DNA of 64,000 bases, from the NCBI GenBank assembly GCA_902542235.1, contig CACBTT010000007.1, positions 1 to 64,000 of the forward strand, given 5' to 3'. Below, in pieces: positions 46,323 through 54,833 of this stretch (positions are counted from its first letter, which is position 1; every line of letters begins with the position of its first letter). A program made the position numbers and the translations under genes. The notes beneath the pieces were generated by a model. It was not told the DNA's origin. It saw only the letters and a program-made list of their open reading frames with translations, and ran no database searches. This DNA comes from an uncultured Pelagibacteraceae bacterium (GTDB taxonomy: Bacteria; Pseudomonadota; Alphaproteobacteria; Pelagibacterales; Pelagibacteraceae).

Positions 46323-47244
46323 ATTGTAATTTTTCTAAATCATTTAAATTATTTACTTGATTTAATTTAACATTTCTATCAATTCTTTTAACCAGTCCAG
46401 ATAATACTTTTCCAGGACCAATTTCGAGGAAACTATCTACACCATTTTCAATCATATTTATTACACTTTCCCTCCATCTTACTGGTTTTTCAATTTGTTC
46501 TATTAATAAACTTTTTATTAAAGAACATTGATTTGTTGACTCAGCTGTTACGTTAGAAATTATATCGACTACAGGATCTTTAAATTCAGTAAGGTTAATC
46601 TTTTCTTTCATCTCTAAAGTGGCTTTACTCATTAAAGGACAATGAAAAGGAGCGCTAACTGGCAAACTTTTAAATTTTATATTTTTTTTTTTTAAATCAT
46701 TTCCAAACTTTTCCAAAGAAGAAACAGATCCACTAACAACCACTTGTCCAATAGTATTATCATTTGCAATATAACAATTATATTCTCTATTATTATTCTT
46801 TAATATTTCATTTATTTTTTCAATATCTGCTCCTAAAATCGCTATCATGCCTCCTTGTCCATTTGGAACAGATTCTTGCATAGCTCGAGCTCTACTTTTA
46901 AGTAAAAGCAAAGTTTGTTCAAAACTAATTGCATCTGCGCAACAAAGAGCTGTATATTCGCCCAAGGAATGACCTGCATAGAACTTTGCATTCTTAATTT
47001 TAAATTTTTTTTGATTTTCTATTACCTTAAAAATTGAATAGCTTGTTAAAAATATTGATGGTTGTGTATTTATAGTTAGATCAAGTTCCTCTTGTGGACC
47101 TTCAAAAATTATTTTACTTAAATTTTTTTCAAGAAGATCATCTGCTCGTAGAAAAAAGTCTTTTACATAATCGTATTTCTCATAAAACTCTCTTGCCATT
47201 CCAACTAATTGAGATCCTTGACCAGGGAAGATTACAGAAAACAT
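46315..47244 (-). CDS. fabD: Malonyl-CoA:ACP transacylase
   Basis: A 309-residue acyltransferase opening with VIFPGQGSQLVGMAREF. It has the nucleophile Ser in AGHSLGEYTALC, the catalytic His in SAPFHCPLM, and QIEKPVRWRESV. It loads malonate onto ACP. It heads the minus-strand fabD-fabG-acpP-gmk group and is divergent from rpsF with 83 bases between. Confidence 0.95.
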   Translation of the reverse strand: MFSVIFPGQGSQLVGMAREFYEKYDYVKDFFLRADDLLEKNLSKIIFEGPQEELDLTINTQPSIFLTSYSIFKVIENQKKFKIKNAKFYAGHSLGEYTALCCADAISFEQTLLLLKSRARAMQESVPNGQGGMIAILGADIEKINEILKNNNREYNCYIANDNTIGQVVVSGSVSSLEKFGNDLKKKNIKFKSLPVSAPFHCPLMSKATLEMKEKINLTEFKDPVVDIISNVTAESTNQCSLIKSLLIEQIEKPVRWRESVINMIENGVDSFLEIGPGKVLSGLVKRIDRNVKLNQVNNLNDLEKLQYD

Positions 47245-47327
47245 AAAATTGTTAAAAATAGAGTGTTTTTTTATATTGTAATTAAAAATTTATAATAGTA
47301 TATCCTCAATTTTTTAAAAGAAATAAT

Positions 47328-47663
47328 ATGAATTATTACGAACATACATTAGTTGCTAGACAAGATACTTCATCGAGCCAGATGAAACAATTAAAGGAAA
47401 AATATTCAAAAATAATTGAAAATAATGATGGCAATATAATAAAATTTGAGAGTTGGGGGCTCATGCACCTATCTTATTTAATTAAAAAAAACAAAAAAGG
47501 TAATTATCTTCATTTTAAAATTGAGGGTAGAGGCAAAACAATAGAAGAACTTGAAAAAAATGAAAAAATTGACAAAAATTTACTAAGGTTTTTAACAGTC
47601 AAAGTTAAGAAATTTGATCTTGAAACTGAATATTTTAAAAAAAATGAAGAAATAAAGAAATAA
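47328..47663 (+). CDS. rpsF: 30S ribosomal protein S6
   Basis: A 111-residue S6 with YYEHTLVARQD at the N-terminus, ENNDGNIIKFESWGLMHLSYLIKKNKKGNYLHF in the middle, and LLRFLTVKVKKF, all family blocks. It binds S18 in the small-subunit platform. It begins a + strand operon rpsF-rpsR-rplI with 6 and 1 bases between genes. Confidence 0.95.
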   Translation: MNYYEHTLVARQDTSSSQMKQLKEKYSKIIENNDGNIIKFESWGLMHLSYLIKKNKKGNYLHFKIEGRGKTIEELEKNEKIDKNLLRFLTVKVKKFDLETEYFKKNEEIKK

Positions 47664-47669
47664 AAATAA

Positions 47670-47939
47670 ATGAAAAGAAAAAATTTAAAAAAAAAAAGTA
47701 ATCAAAATAATTTTTCAAAATTGAGTATATTTCAAAATCAAAAATATAAATTTAAAAAGAAATGTCCTTTATCTGGCAAAGGAGCGCCAGTAATTGATTA
47801 TAAAAATATTAAACTACTTAAAAGATATATTTCGGAAAATGGAAAAATATTACCTTCACGAATAACTTCAGTTAGCCAAAAAAAACAAAGAGATTTATCT
47901 CTATCGATAAAAAGAGCTAGAAATTTAGCACTAATTTAA
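47670..47939 (+). CDS. rpsR: 30S ribosomal protein S18
   Basis: An 89-residue basic protein with [23 protein letters not shown] and [20 protein letters not shown], the S18 core. The N-terminal 28 residues are an extra basic tail. It partners S6 in the platform. It lies directly between rpsF and rplI. Confidence 0.93.
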   Translation: MKRKNLKKKSNQNNFSKLSIFQNQKYKFKKKCPLSGKGAPVIDYKNIKLLKRYISENGKILPSRITSVSQKKQRDLSLSIKRARNLALI

Positions 47940-47940
47940 T

Positions 47941-48396
47941 ATGAAAATTATACTTTTAGAAAATGTGAGAAAAGTTGGTTCTATAGGAGAAGTAATTGAT
48001 GTTAAAAGGGGTTTTGCAAGAAATTATCTAATATCAAAAAAAAAAGCCTTATATGCCTCTAAGGAAAATATCAAAGAGGTTGAAAAATTAAAAGCTGAGT
48101 TAAATAAAAAAGACATCGAGAAAAGGAATGATGCTAAAGTTATTGAGGAAAAAGTTAGAAACAAAGATTTCACAATAAAAAAATTAGCAACTGAAAATAA
48201 AGAATTGTATGGATCAGTAAAACCTACCGAAATATCAAAAATTATAAAGGACGAAATAGATATATATATAAATCCCTCAATGATACAACCAGTAAATGAT
48301 ATAAAGTCTTTAGGAAATTATAAAGTTATATTAAACTTACATTCTGAGGTACAAACAAATATTAATATAAAAGTTATATCTCAAGAGGAAAACTAA
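47941..48396 (+). CDS. rplI: 50S ribosomal protein L9
   Basis: A 151-residue L9. It has the N-terminal rRNA-binding domain KIILLENVRKVGSIGEVI with RGFARNYLI, the long connecting helix (about residues 40-75) and the C-terminal domain with KELYGSVKPTEIS. It ends the ribosomal block, 68 bases before dnaB. Confidence 0.95.
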   Translation: MKIILLENVRKVGSIGEVIDVKRGFARNYLISKKKALYASKENIKEVEKLKAELNKKDIEKRNDAKVIEEKVRNKDFTIKKLATENKELYGSVKPTEISKIIKDEIDIYINPSMIQPVNDIKSLGNYKVILNLHSEVQTNINIKVISQEEN

Positions 48397-48464
48397 GTTT
48401 ATACATTTTTTTCCCCAAACGATATTTTACTTTGTTATTTAATAAAAAATAATTATCTTAAATT

Positions 48465-49880
48465 ATGTCCCAAACTTTAAACATAATAAAAGATAAAGCA
48501 GAGGAATTACCTAATAATATAGAAGCGGAACAATCTGTTATTGGATCAGTATTGCTTTCAAATGAAATATTTGATGAAATAAATTTAATAATTTCAAGCA
48601 AAAATTTTTATGATCCTGTTCATAAAAAAATTTTTGAAGCATTAGAAACATTAATTTATGGTGGTTTATTGGCAAACCCAATAACGTTGAAAAATTATTT
48701 CGATAAAGAGAAAGACGAACTCAATGTGCCCGAATATTTAGTTAAGATAACAAAATTTTCAACCTCATCTAGACAAGCAATAGAATATTCAAAATTAATT
48801 TTCGATTTATACGTAAAAAGAGAATTAATAAAAATATCAGGAGAGGTCATTGATCAGGCTAAATTAAATGATTTAAAAACAGATGGACAAAAAATAATTG
48901 AAAATTATGAGAAGTCTTTATTTGATTTAGCTGAAAAAGGATCTTTTAGTTCATCTCTAATCAAATTTGATGAAGCAATGAGGCAAACAATTGAAATGGC
49001 ATCAAGTGCTTACAAAAACGATGAAGGAATTGTGGGTGTTCCAACTGGATTAAGTGAACTAGATGATAGACTTGGAGGACTACACAAATCTGATTTAATA
49101 ATAATAGCTGGTAGACCATCAATGGGAAAAACTGCATTAGCAACAAATATAGCATTTAATGCAGCATCAAAATTTCAAGAATCAGGTGAAAAAACTTCAG
49201 TTGCTTTTTTTTCGTTAGAAATGTCATCAGAACAGTTATCGACAAGAATTCTAGCAGAGCAATCTAGAATTAAATCAAATGATATTAGAAGAGGAAAGAT
49301 ATCAGAGGAGCAATTTGATAAATTTATAGAAACTTCGAAAAATATTTCTGAACTACCTTTATATATAGATGAGACACCGGCTATTTCTGTTGCGGCTTTA
49401 AGTAATAGAGCAAGGAGGATAAAAAGATTATACGGGCTTGATTTAATTGTTATTGATTACATACAATTAATGAAGGGTTCAAATTATAAAGACGGCAGAG
49501 TTCAAGAAATTTCTGAAATTACTCAAGGTTTAAAGGCTTTAGCTAAAGAATTATCGGTTCCTGTTTTAGCACTCTCTCAGCTTTCAAGAGCAGTTGAACA
49601 AAGAGATGATAAAAAACCTTTATTATCCGATTTAAGAGAATCAGGTTCAATTGAGCAAGATGCTGATGTTGTAATGTTTGTATATAGAGAGTCCTATTAT
49701 CTTCAAGGGAAAGAACCACGTCCAGCAACTGTTGAGCATGCAGAATGGCAAGCAAAAATGAATGAAGTTGCTCATTTAGCAGAAATAATTATTGGAAAAC
49801 AACGTCATGGGCCCACAGGAAACATAATGCTAGAATTTGAGGCAATGTTTACCAAATTTAAAGATATTCAAAATAATTAA
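48465..49880 (+). CDS. dnaB: Replicative DNA helicase
   Basis: A 471-residue DnaB. The N-terminal helical domain (PNNIEAEQSVIGSVLLSNEIF) is joined to the RecA-like motor with Walker A GRPSMGKTALATN, Walker B LIVIDYIQLM, and the arginine-finger block SDLRESGSIEQDADVVMFVYR. It unwinds DNA at the fork as a hexamer. The place after rplI is the standard bacterial arrangement. No intein is present. Confidence 0.97.
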   Translation: MSQTLNIIKDKAEELPNNIEAEQSVIGSVLLSNEIFDEINLIISSKNFYDPVHKKIFEALETLIYGGLLANPITLKNYFDKEKDELNVPEYLVKITKFSTSSRQAIEYSKLIFDLYVKRELIKISGEVIDQAKLNDLKTDGQKIIENYEKSLFDLAEKGSFSSSLIKFDEAMRQTIEMASSAYKNDEGIVGVPTGLSELDDRLGGLHKSDLIIIAGRPSMGKTALATNIAFNAASKFQESGEKTSVAFFSLEMSSEQLSTRILAEQSRIKSNDIRRGKISEEQFDKFIETSKNISELPLYIDETPAISVAALSNRARRIKRLYGLDLIVIDYIQLMKGSNYKDGRVQEISEITQGLKALAKELSVPVLALSQLSRAVEQRDDKKPLLSDLRESGSIEQDADVVMFVYRESYYLQGKEPRPATVEHAEWQAKMNEVAHLAEIIIGKQRHGPTGNIMLEFEAMFTKFKDIQNN

Positions 49881-49905
49881 ATTAAATTATAAAAGCTAAT
49901 AGTTA

Positions 49906-52281
49906 ATGTTAGCGAAATTCTATCAAAACATTGTTTTAAGAAAACCAAGCTTAATTTTAGTTTTATTATTAATATGCCTATGTATTTTTGGATACTTTTC
50001 AAAAAACTTTAGACTTGATGCTTCCTCGGAAACATTGTTAATAGAAGGCGATCCCGATTTAAAATATCTCAACGAAATTAATGAGAGATATGGTGCTAAA
50101 GAATTTCTAGTTCTTACTTATACACCAAAAGAAAGAATGATAGACGAAACTTCTATTGTAAATCTTGTAAAGCTAAAAAAAGAAATTCAACAACTTCATT
50201 GGGTGCATAATGTAATCACTTTATTAGATATACCTTTATTAAATAGCTCTAATGAACCACTTATTGTAAGACTTCAAAATTACTCTACGCTTAAAACACA
50301 AGGTATTGATAAAGAACGAGGATTTAATGAAATATTGAATAGTCCTGTTTTTAGAAACTTTGTTATTAGTGAAGATGGTAAAACTTCTGGGATTATAGTT
50401 TATTTAAAATCTAAAGATAAAATAACTGAATTTAAAAGTAAAAAGGAAGAAGACTTATATAAAGATAAATTAAAAAAACAAAATCATCAAAATATTTCAG
50501 AAATAAGAAAAGTAATAAAAAATTTTAGCTCTACTAGTAAAATTCATTTGGGAGGGATACCAATGATTGCTGATGATATGATGACTTTTATAAAAAATGA
50601 TATTATTGTTTTTGGACTAGGGGTATTTATCTTTATCATTGCTACTCTTTGGTATGTTTTTAGAAGATTAGTATGGGTAATTGTTCCAATAAGTAGTTGT
50701 TTTTTTTCAGTGATAATAATGACAGGACTTTTGGGTCTATTAGGCTGGAAAGTTACGGTTATATCGTCTAATTTTATAGCTTTGATGTTGATATTAACAA
50801 TGGCTATGAATATCCATATTAGTACAAGATATCTTCAGCTATCAAAACAATTTCCAAAATTAAATAAATTTAAAATTATTTCTTTAACAACAAGCAAAAT
50901 GTTTTGGCCTATTTTATATACAGTTTTAACAACTATATTTGCTTTCCTGTCTCTGGTGTTTAGTGAAATAAAACCAATAATTGATTTTGGATTTATGATG
51001 ACTTTTGGTCTATTAATTTCATTTCTTATTACTTTTAGTCTATTGCCAACATTAATTAATTTATTAAAATTTAATAAAGTTTCATTAAAAGAAGAAAAAG
51101 GTACAACGATAACGAATTTTTTTAGCAACATTTCAGTTTCAAACCAAAATACTATATTTGGAACTACTTTAATAATTATATTTCTAAGTATATTAGGAAT
51201 TTCAAAGCTTGAAGTCGAAAATAGTTTTATAAATTATTTTGATAAAAATACAGAAATTTATAAAGGAATGAAACTTATAGATGAAAAGCTAGGTGGTACG
51301 ACGCCTCTTGAAGTTATTTTGAAATTTCCAAAACAAGACGATATTGAGCAAAAATCTGAGGATGAAGAAGACGATTGGGGCGATGAAGATGACAATGATG
51401 AAAAATATTGGTTTACTAAAGACAAAATTGATAAGATAAAAAAAGTCCATAACTATTTAGACTCTTTGGAGCCAATTGGAAAAGTACTTTCTTTTTCATC
51501 AATTATTGACGTTGCGACTCAACTAAATAACAATAAAGAGTTAGGTTCTTTAGAAATGGGTGTCTTATACACTAAGATACCAGATAATATAAAAAAAGAA
51601 ATTGTTGATCCATACATATCTATAAAAGACTCAGAGGCCAGAATAAGCTTAAGGATAAAAGACTCATTGGATGATCTAAGGAGAAATGACTTACTTATTA
51701 AAATACAATCAGATCTTGAAAATAAATTAAATTTAAAAAAAGATGAATATAAATTAGGTGGAGTGTTAATTCTGTTTAATAATCTTTTACAAAGTTTATT
51801 TAAATCTCAAATTTTGACCCTTGGATTCGTTATGCTTGGAATTCTAATAATGTTTATCATTCTTTTCAAAAATTTAAAATTAGCTTTAATAGGTGTTGTG
51901 CCAAATTTTATAGCAGCTTTTTTTATATTAGGTTTAATTGGATTATTGGGTATTCCTCTTGATATGATGACAATTACAATAGCAGCAATAACTATAGGTA
52001 TAGCTGTAGATAATAGCATTCATTATATTTATAGATTTAAAGAGGAGTATGCAAAATTGAAAAGTTATAATAAGACACTTAAATTGTGCCATTCAACAGT
52101 CGGTAAAGCTATTTTAAATACTTCAATTACAATAGTTTTTGGATTTTCAATTTTAGTAATGTCAAATTTTATACCAACAATTTACTTTGGTGTATTCACT
52201 GGGATTGCTATGTTACTTGCAATGGTTTCAGTTCTAACACTTTTACCTTCTTTATTGCTTAAAATTAGACCATTCAATTAA
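49906..52281 (+). CDS. MMPL/RND-family transporter
   Basis: A 791-residue membrane protein with about twelve spans in two repeats and large periplasmic loops after spans 1 and 7. SSNFIALMLILTMAMNIHI and ITIAAITIGIAVDNSIHYIYRF are the paired transmembrane segments carrying the conserved polar residues of the proton pathway. An acidic insert (EDEEDDWGDEDDNDEKY, near residues 484-500) lies in the second periplasmic loop. Relatives include hopanoid transporter HpnN and other lipid exporters. The substrate is not determined. It overlaps cvpA by one base. Confidence 0.82.
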   Translation: MLAKFYQNIVLRKPSLILVLLLICLCIFGYFSKNFRLDASSETLLIEGDPDLKYLNEINERYGAKEFLVLTYTPKERMIDETSIVNLVKLKKEIQQLHWVHNVITLLDIPLLNSSNEPLIVRLQNYSTLKTQGIDKERGFNEILNSPVFRNFVISEDGKTSGIIVYLKSKDKITEFKSKKEEDLYKDKLKKQNHQNISEIRKVIKNFSSTSKIHLGGIPMIADDMMTFIKNDIIVFGLGVFIFIIATLWYVFRRLVWVIVPISSCFFSVIIMTGLLGLLGWKVTVISSNFIALMLILTMAMNIHISTRYLQLSKQFPKLNKFKIISLTTSKMFWPILYTVLTTIFAFLSLVFSEIKPIIDFGFMMTFGLLISFLITFSLLPTLINLLKFNKVSLKEEKGTTITNFFSNISVSNQNTIFGTTLIIIFLSILGISKLEVENSFINYFDKNTEIYKGMKLIDEKLGGTTPLEVILKFPKQDDIEQKSEDEEDDWGDEDDNDEKYWFTKDKIDKIKKVHNYLDSLEPIGKVLSFSSIIDVATQLNNNKELGSLEMGVLYTKIPDNIKKEIVDPYISIKDSEARISLRIKDSLDDLRRNDLLIKIQSDLENKLNLKKDEYKLGGVLILFNNLLQSLFKSQILTLGFVMLGILIMFIILFKNLKLALIGVVPNFIAAFFILGLIGLLGIPLDMMTITIAAITIGIAVDNSIHYIYRFKEEYAKLKSYNKTLKLCHSTVGKAILNTSITIVFGFSILVMSNFIPTIYFGVFTGIAMLLAMVSVLTLLPSLLLKIRPFN

Positions 52282-52826
52282 TGATTGAAGCTATTCAGGA
52301 TTTTTTAATACAAGTAACATTATTTGATTATATTTTTTTTGTATTAACCATTTATTTTTTAATTCAAGGATCTAGAAAAGGTTTTGTTTTAAGTTTATTG
52401 TCAGCTGCCAAATGGGTTTTGGCATATATTTTAACAATTTATTTATTTCCGAAAGTAAAGCCTTACTTTGATGGTATTTTAGATAGCGAATATGTTCTTG
52501 ATATAATTGTTGGTGTAATATTATTTATCTTAATAATATTTCTTATTCTTTTAGGAAATAAAGCAATAAGTAAAGTTGTAACCTACACTGGATTAGGTTC
52601 AGTCGATAAGGTTTTTGGTTTTTTCTTTGGAATCGCTAAGAGCTATATACTAATTGTTTGTTTGTTCACTGCTATTGACGTCGTCTACGATAGCAAAAAA
52701 TGGCCGTTAAATTTAAAAGATTCGTTAACATTTCCTTGGGTTGAAAAAGGTAGTATCTATCTTATAAAGGTATTTCCAAATCAAAAACAATATGAAGATG
52801 CTAAAGAAAAAGTTCAAGATGTATAA
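52281..52826 (+). CDS. CvpA-family membrane protein
   Basis: A 181-residue protein with four predicted membrane spans and the CvpA pattern FDYIFFVLTIYFLIQGSRKGFVLSLLS and TGLGSVDKVFGFFFGIAKSYIL. CvpA proteins are linked to envelope maintenance and colicin V production in enterobacteria. The exact role is unknown. The cvpA-purF pair is widely conserved, and here the two genes overlap by 8 bases. Confidence 0.88.
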   Translation: MIEAIQDFLIQVTLFDYIFFVLTIYFLIQGSRKGFVLSLLSAAKWVLAYILTIYLFPKVKPYFDGILDSEYVLDIIVGVILFILIIFLILLGNKAISKVVTYTGLGSVDKVFGFFFGIAKSYILIVCLFTAIDVVYDSKKWPLNLKDSLTFPWVEKGSIYLIKVFPNQKQYEDAKEKVQDV

Positions 52827-54261
52827 CCCTAAATTAAAAGAGGAATGTGCCGTCTTTGGTATAAGCAATACACCAGAAGCATCGACCTTAACCGCTTTAG
52901 GACTTCATGCATTACAACATAGAGGGCAAGAAGGTTGTGGAATTGTATCATTTGATGGCGAAAAATATCACTCTGAAAAAAGATTTGGTTTAGTTGGTGA
53001 CAACTTTAATGATGAAAAAGTTTTAAAAAATTTACCAGGAAATTATGCAATAGGTCACAATAGATATTCTACAACTGGCGGAACTGCTTTAAGAAATGTA
53101 CAACCGTTCTTTGCTGATACTAATTCAGGTGGAATTGGAGTTGCGCATAATGGCAACCTAACAAATGCCATAACACTTAGAAATAAAATGGTTGAGGAAG
53201 GCTCAATTTTTTACACAACATCAGATACTGAAACCATAGTAAAACTAATAGCAAAATCAAAAAGACCAAAGACAATTGATAAAGTTATTGATGCTCTATT
53301 TCAAATTCAAGGGGGATATGCATTAGTAATGATGACACAAAATACTCTTATTGGAGTAAGAGATCCTTATGGAATTAGACCTCTAGTTATTGGAAAATTA
53401 AAAAACTCTTATGTTTTTGCATCTGAGACATGTGCTTTTGATATTATCGGTGCAAAATTTGTTAGAGAAGTTGAAAATGGTGAAATTGTTTATGTAGAAA
53501 ATGATGAATTAAAAAGTATTAAGCCATTTCCTCAAAAAAAAGTGAGACCATGTGTTTTTGAATATATTTATTTTTCACGACCAGATAGTATTTTAAATGG
53601 TAAAACTGCTTATGAATATCGAAAAAGATTTGGAGCTGAATTAGCAAAAGAGGACGATTTAGATGCTGACTTGGTTGTGCCTGTACCGGATTCCGGAAAT
53701 GCAGCTGCGTTGGGTTATGCTGAGGAAAAAAAAATAAACTTTGATTTAGGTCTGATCAGAAATCATTATGTTGGTAGAACTTTTATAGAACCATCGCAGC
53801 AAATTAGAAGTTTAGGAGTTAAATTAAAATTGAACGCAAACGTTTCAGTTATAAAAAATAAAAAAATTATTTTGGTTGACGACTCTCTTGTTAGAGGAAC
53901 TACTTCATCAAAAATTGTAAAAATGTTATACGATAATGGCGCTAAAGAGATACATGTCAGGATAGCAAGTCCAGAAATAAAATACCCAGATTTTTATGGA
54001 GTTGATACACCTACAAAAAAAGAACTATTAGCAGCAAATAAATCAGTAGATGAAATAAAAGAATTCATTAAAGCAAAATCACTTAAATTTTTAACTTTAG
54101 ATGGTTTATATCGAGGAATGGGTTTTGAAAAGAGAAATGATGCTTATCCTCAATTAACTGATCATCATTTTACTGGTGATTATCCAGTAAAAATAATTGA
54201 TGAACTTGGAGAAGATAAAGTTACACAATTATCATTATTAAGTACTGGGTCGAGCAATTAA
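52819..54261 (+). CDS. purF: Amidophosphoribosyltransferase
   Basis: About 480 residues from the ATG at 52819 (MYNPKLKEECAVFGI). The first nine residues would be a propeptide removed to expose the catalytic Cys before AVFG. An in-frame ATG at 52792 would extend it but lies deep in cvpA. The glutaminase domain has HRGQEGCG and HNRYSTTGG, and the PRPP loop is KIILVDDSLVRGTTS. It starts purine synthesis. The late cysteines that bind an Fe-S cluster in B. subtilis-type enzymes are not present here, as the end reads YPQLTDHHFTGDYP. Confidence 0.95.
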   Translation: MYNPKLKEECAVFGISNTPEASTLTALGLHALQHRGQEGCGIVSFDGEKYHSEKRFGLVGDNFNDEKVLKNLPGNYAIGHNRYSTTGGTALRNVQPFFADTNSGGIGVAHNGNLTNAITLRNKMVEEGSIFYTTSDTETIVKLIAKSKRPKTIDKVIDALFQIQGGYALVMMTQNTLIGVRDPYGIRPLVIGKLKNSYVFASETCAFDIIGAKFVREVENGEIVYVENDELKSIKPFPQKKVRPCVFEYIYFSRPDSILNGKTAYEYRKRFGAELAKEDDLDADLVVPVPDSGNAAALGYAEEKKINFDLGLIRNHYVGRTFIEPSQQIRSLGVKLKLNANVSVIKNKKIILVDDSLVRGTTSSKIVKMLYDNGAKEIHVRIASPEIKYPDFYGVDTPTKKELLAANKSVDEIKEFIKAKSLKFLTLDGLYRGMGFEKRNDAYPQLTDHHFTGDYPVKIIDELGEDKVTQLSLLSTGSSN

Positions 54262-54818
54262 TGAAAAAAGTAAATTTTACCGAAATGAAAAATGGTTCAA
54301 AAGAAGATTATGAATTATTAGAAAGGTATGAAAAAAATTTTGAACGTAAGACAGCGGATAGATTGCTCAAATATCTTGCAAGTCAAACTACAACTCTTGA
54401 AGGTTATCAAATAACTAGATTAGAACATTCCTTGCAAGCAGCAACAAGAGCTTACAAAAATGGAGAAAGTGAAGAGATGGTTGTAGCAACTTTACTTCAT
54501 GACATAGGAGATGACTTGGCGCCTATGAATCATTCTCAATATGCGGCTTCAATAATAAGACCATATGTTTCAGAAAAAACATATTGGATAATACTTCATC
54601 ATGGACTTTTTCAAACATATTATAGTGCTCATCACTTAGGAGGTGATAGAAACGCTAGAGATAAATTCAAGGATCATAAATACTATCAAGATACAGTTGA
54701 TTTTTGTGAAAAATACGACCAATCTTCTTTTGATCCTAATTACAAATCTATGTCTCTAGAAGAGTTTGAACCAATGGTTAAAAAGATATTTGATAGAAAA
54801 CCTTTTTATCATCACTAA
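54261..54818 (+). CDS. HD-domain protein, PhnZ-like
   Basis: A 185-residue helical protein with the HD pattern RLEHSLQAATRAYKNGESEEMVVATLLHDIGDDL and later His residues in IILHHGLFQTYYSAHHLGG. The LEHSLQ and EMVVATLLHDIG blocks resemble PhnZ/TmpB-type diiron oxygenases that cleave hydroxyphosphonates, but ordinary HD phosphohydrolases cannot be excluded. It overlaps purF by one base, and the DUF255 gene follows after 15 bases. No phosphonate gene is nearby. Confidence 0.7.
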   Translation: MKKVNFTEMKNGSKEDYELLERYEKNFERKTADRLLKYLASQTTTLEGYQITRLEHSLQAATRAYKNGESEEMVVATLLHDIGDDLAPMNHSQYAASIIRPYVSEKTYWIILHHGLFQTYYSAHHLGGDRNARDKFKDHKYYQDTVDFCEKYDQSSFDPNYKSMSLEEFEPMVKKIFDRKPFYHH

Positions 54819-54833
54819 TTTTTTAAAGAAAAC

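Noticed and set aside
49906-52281. Acidic insert in the MMPL transporter as a foreign insertion
   Set aside because: The insert is in frame, lies in a periplasmic loop and has the same base composition as its surroundings; such loops vary in the family.
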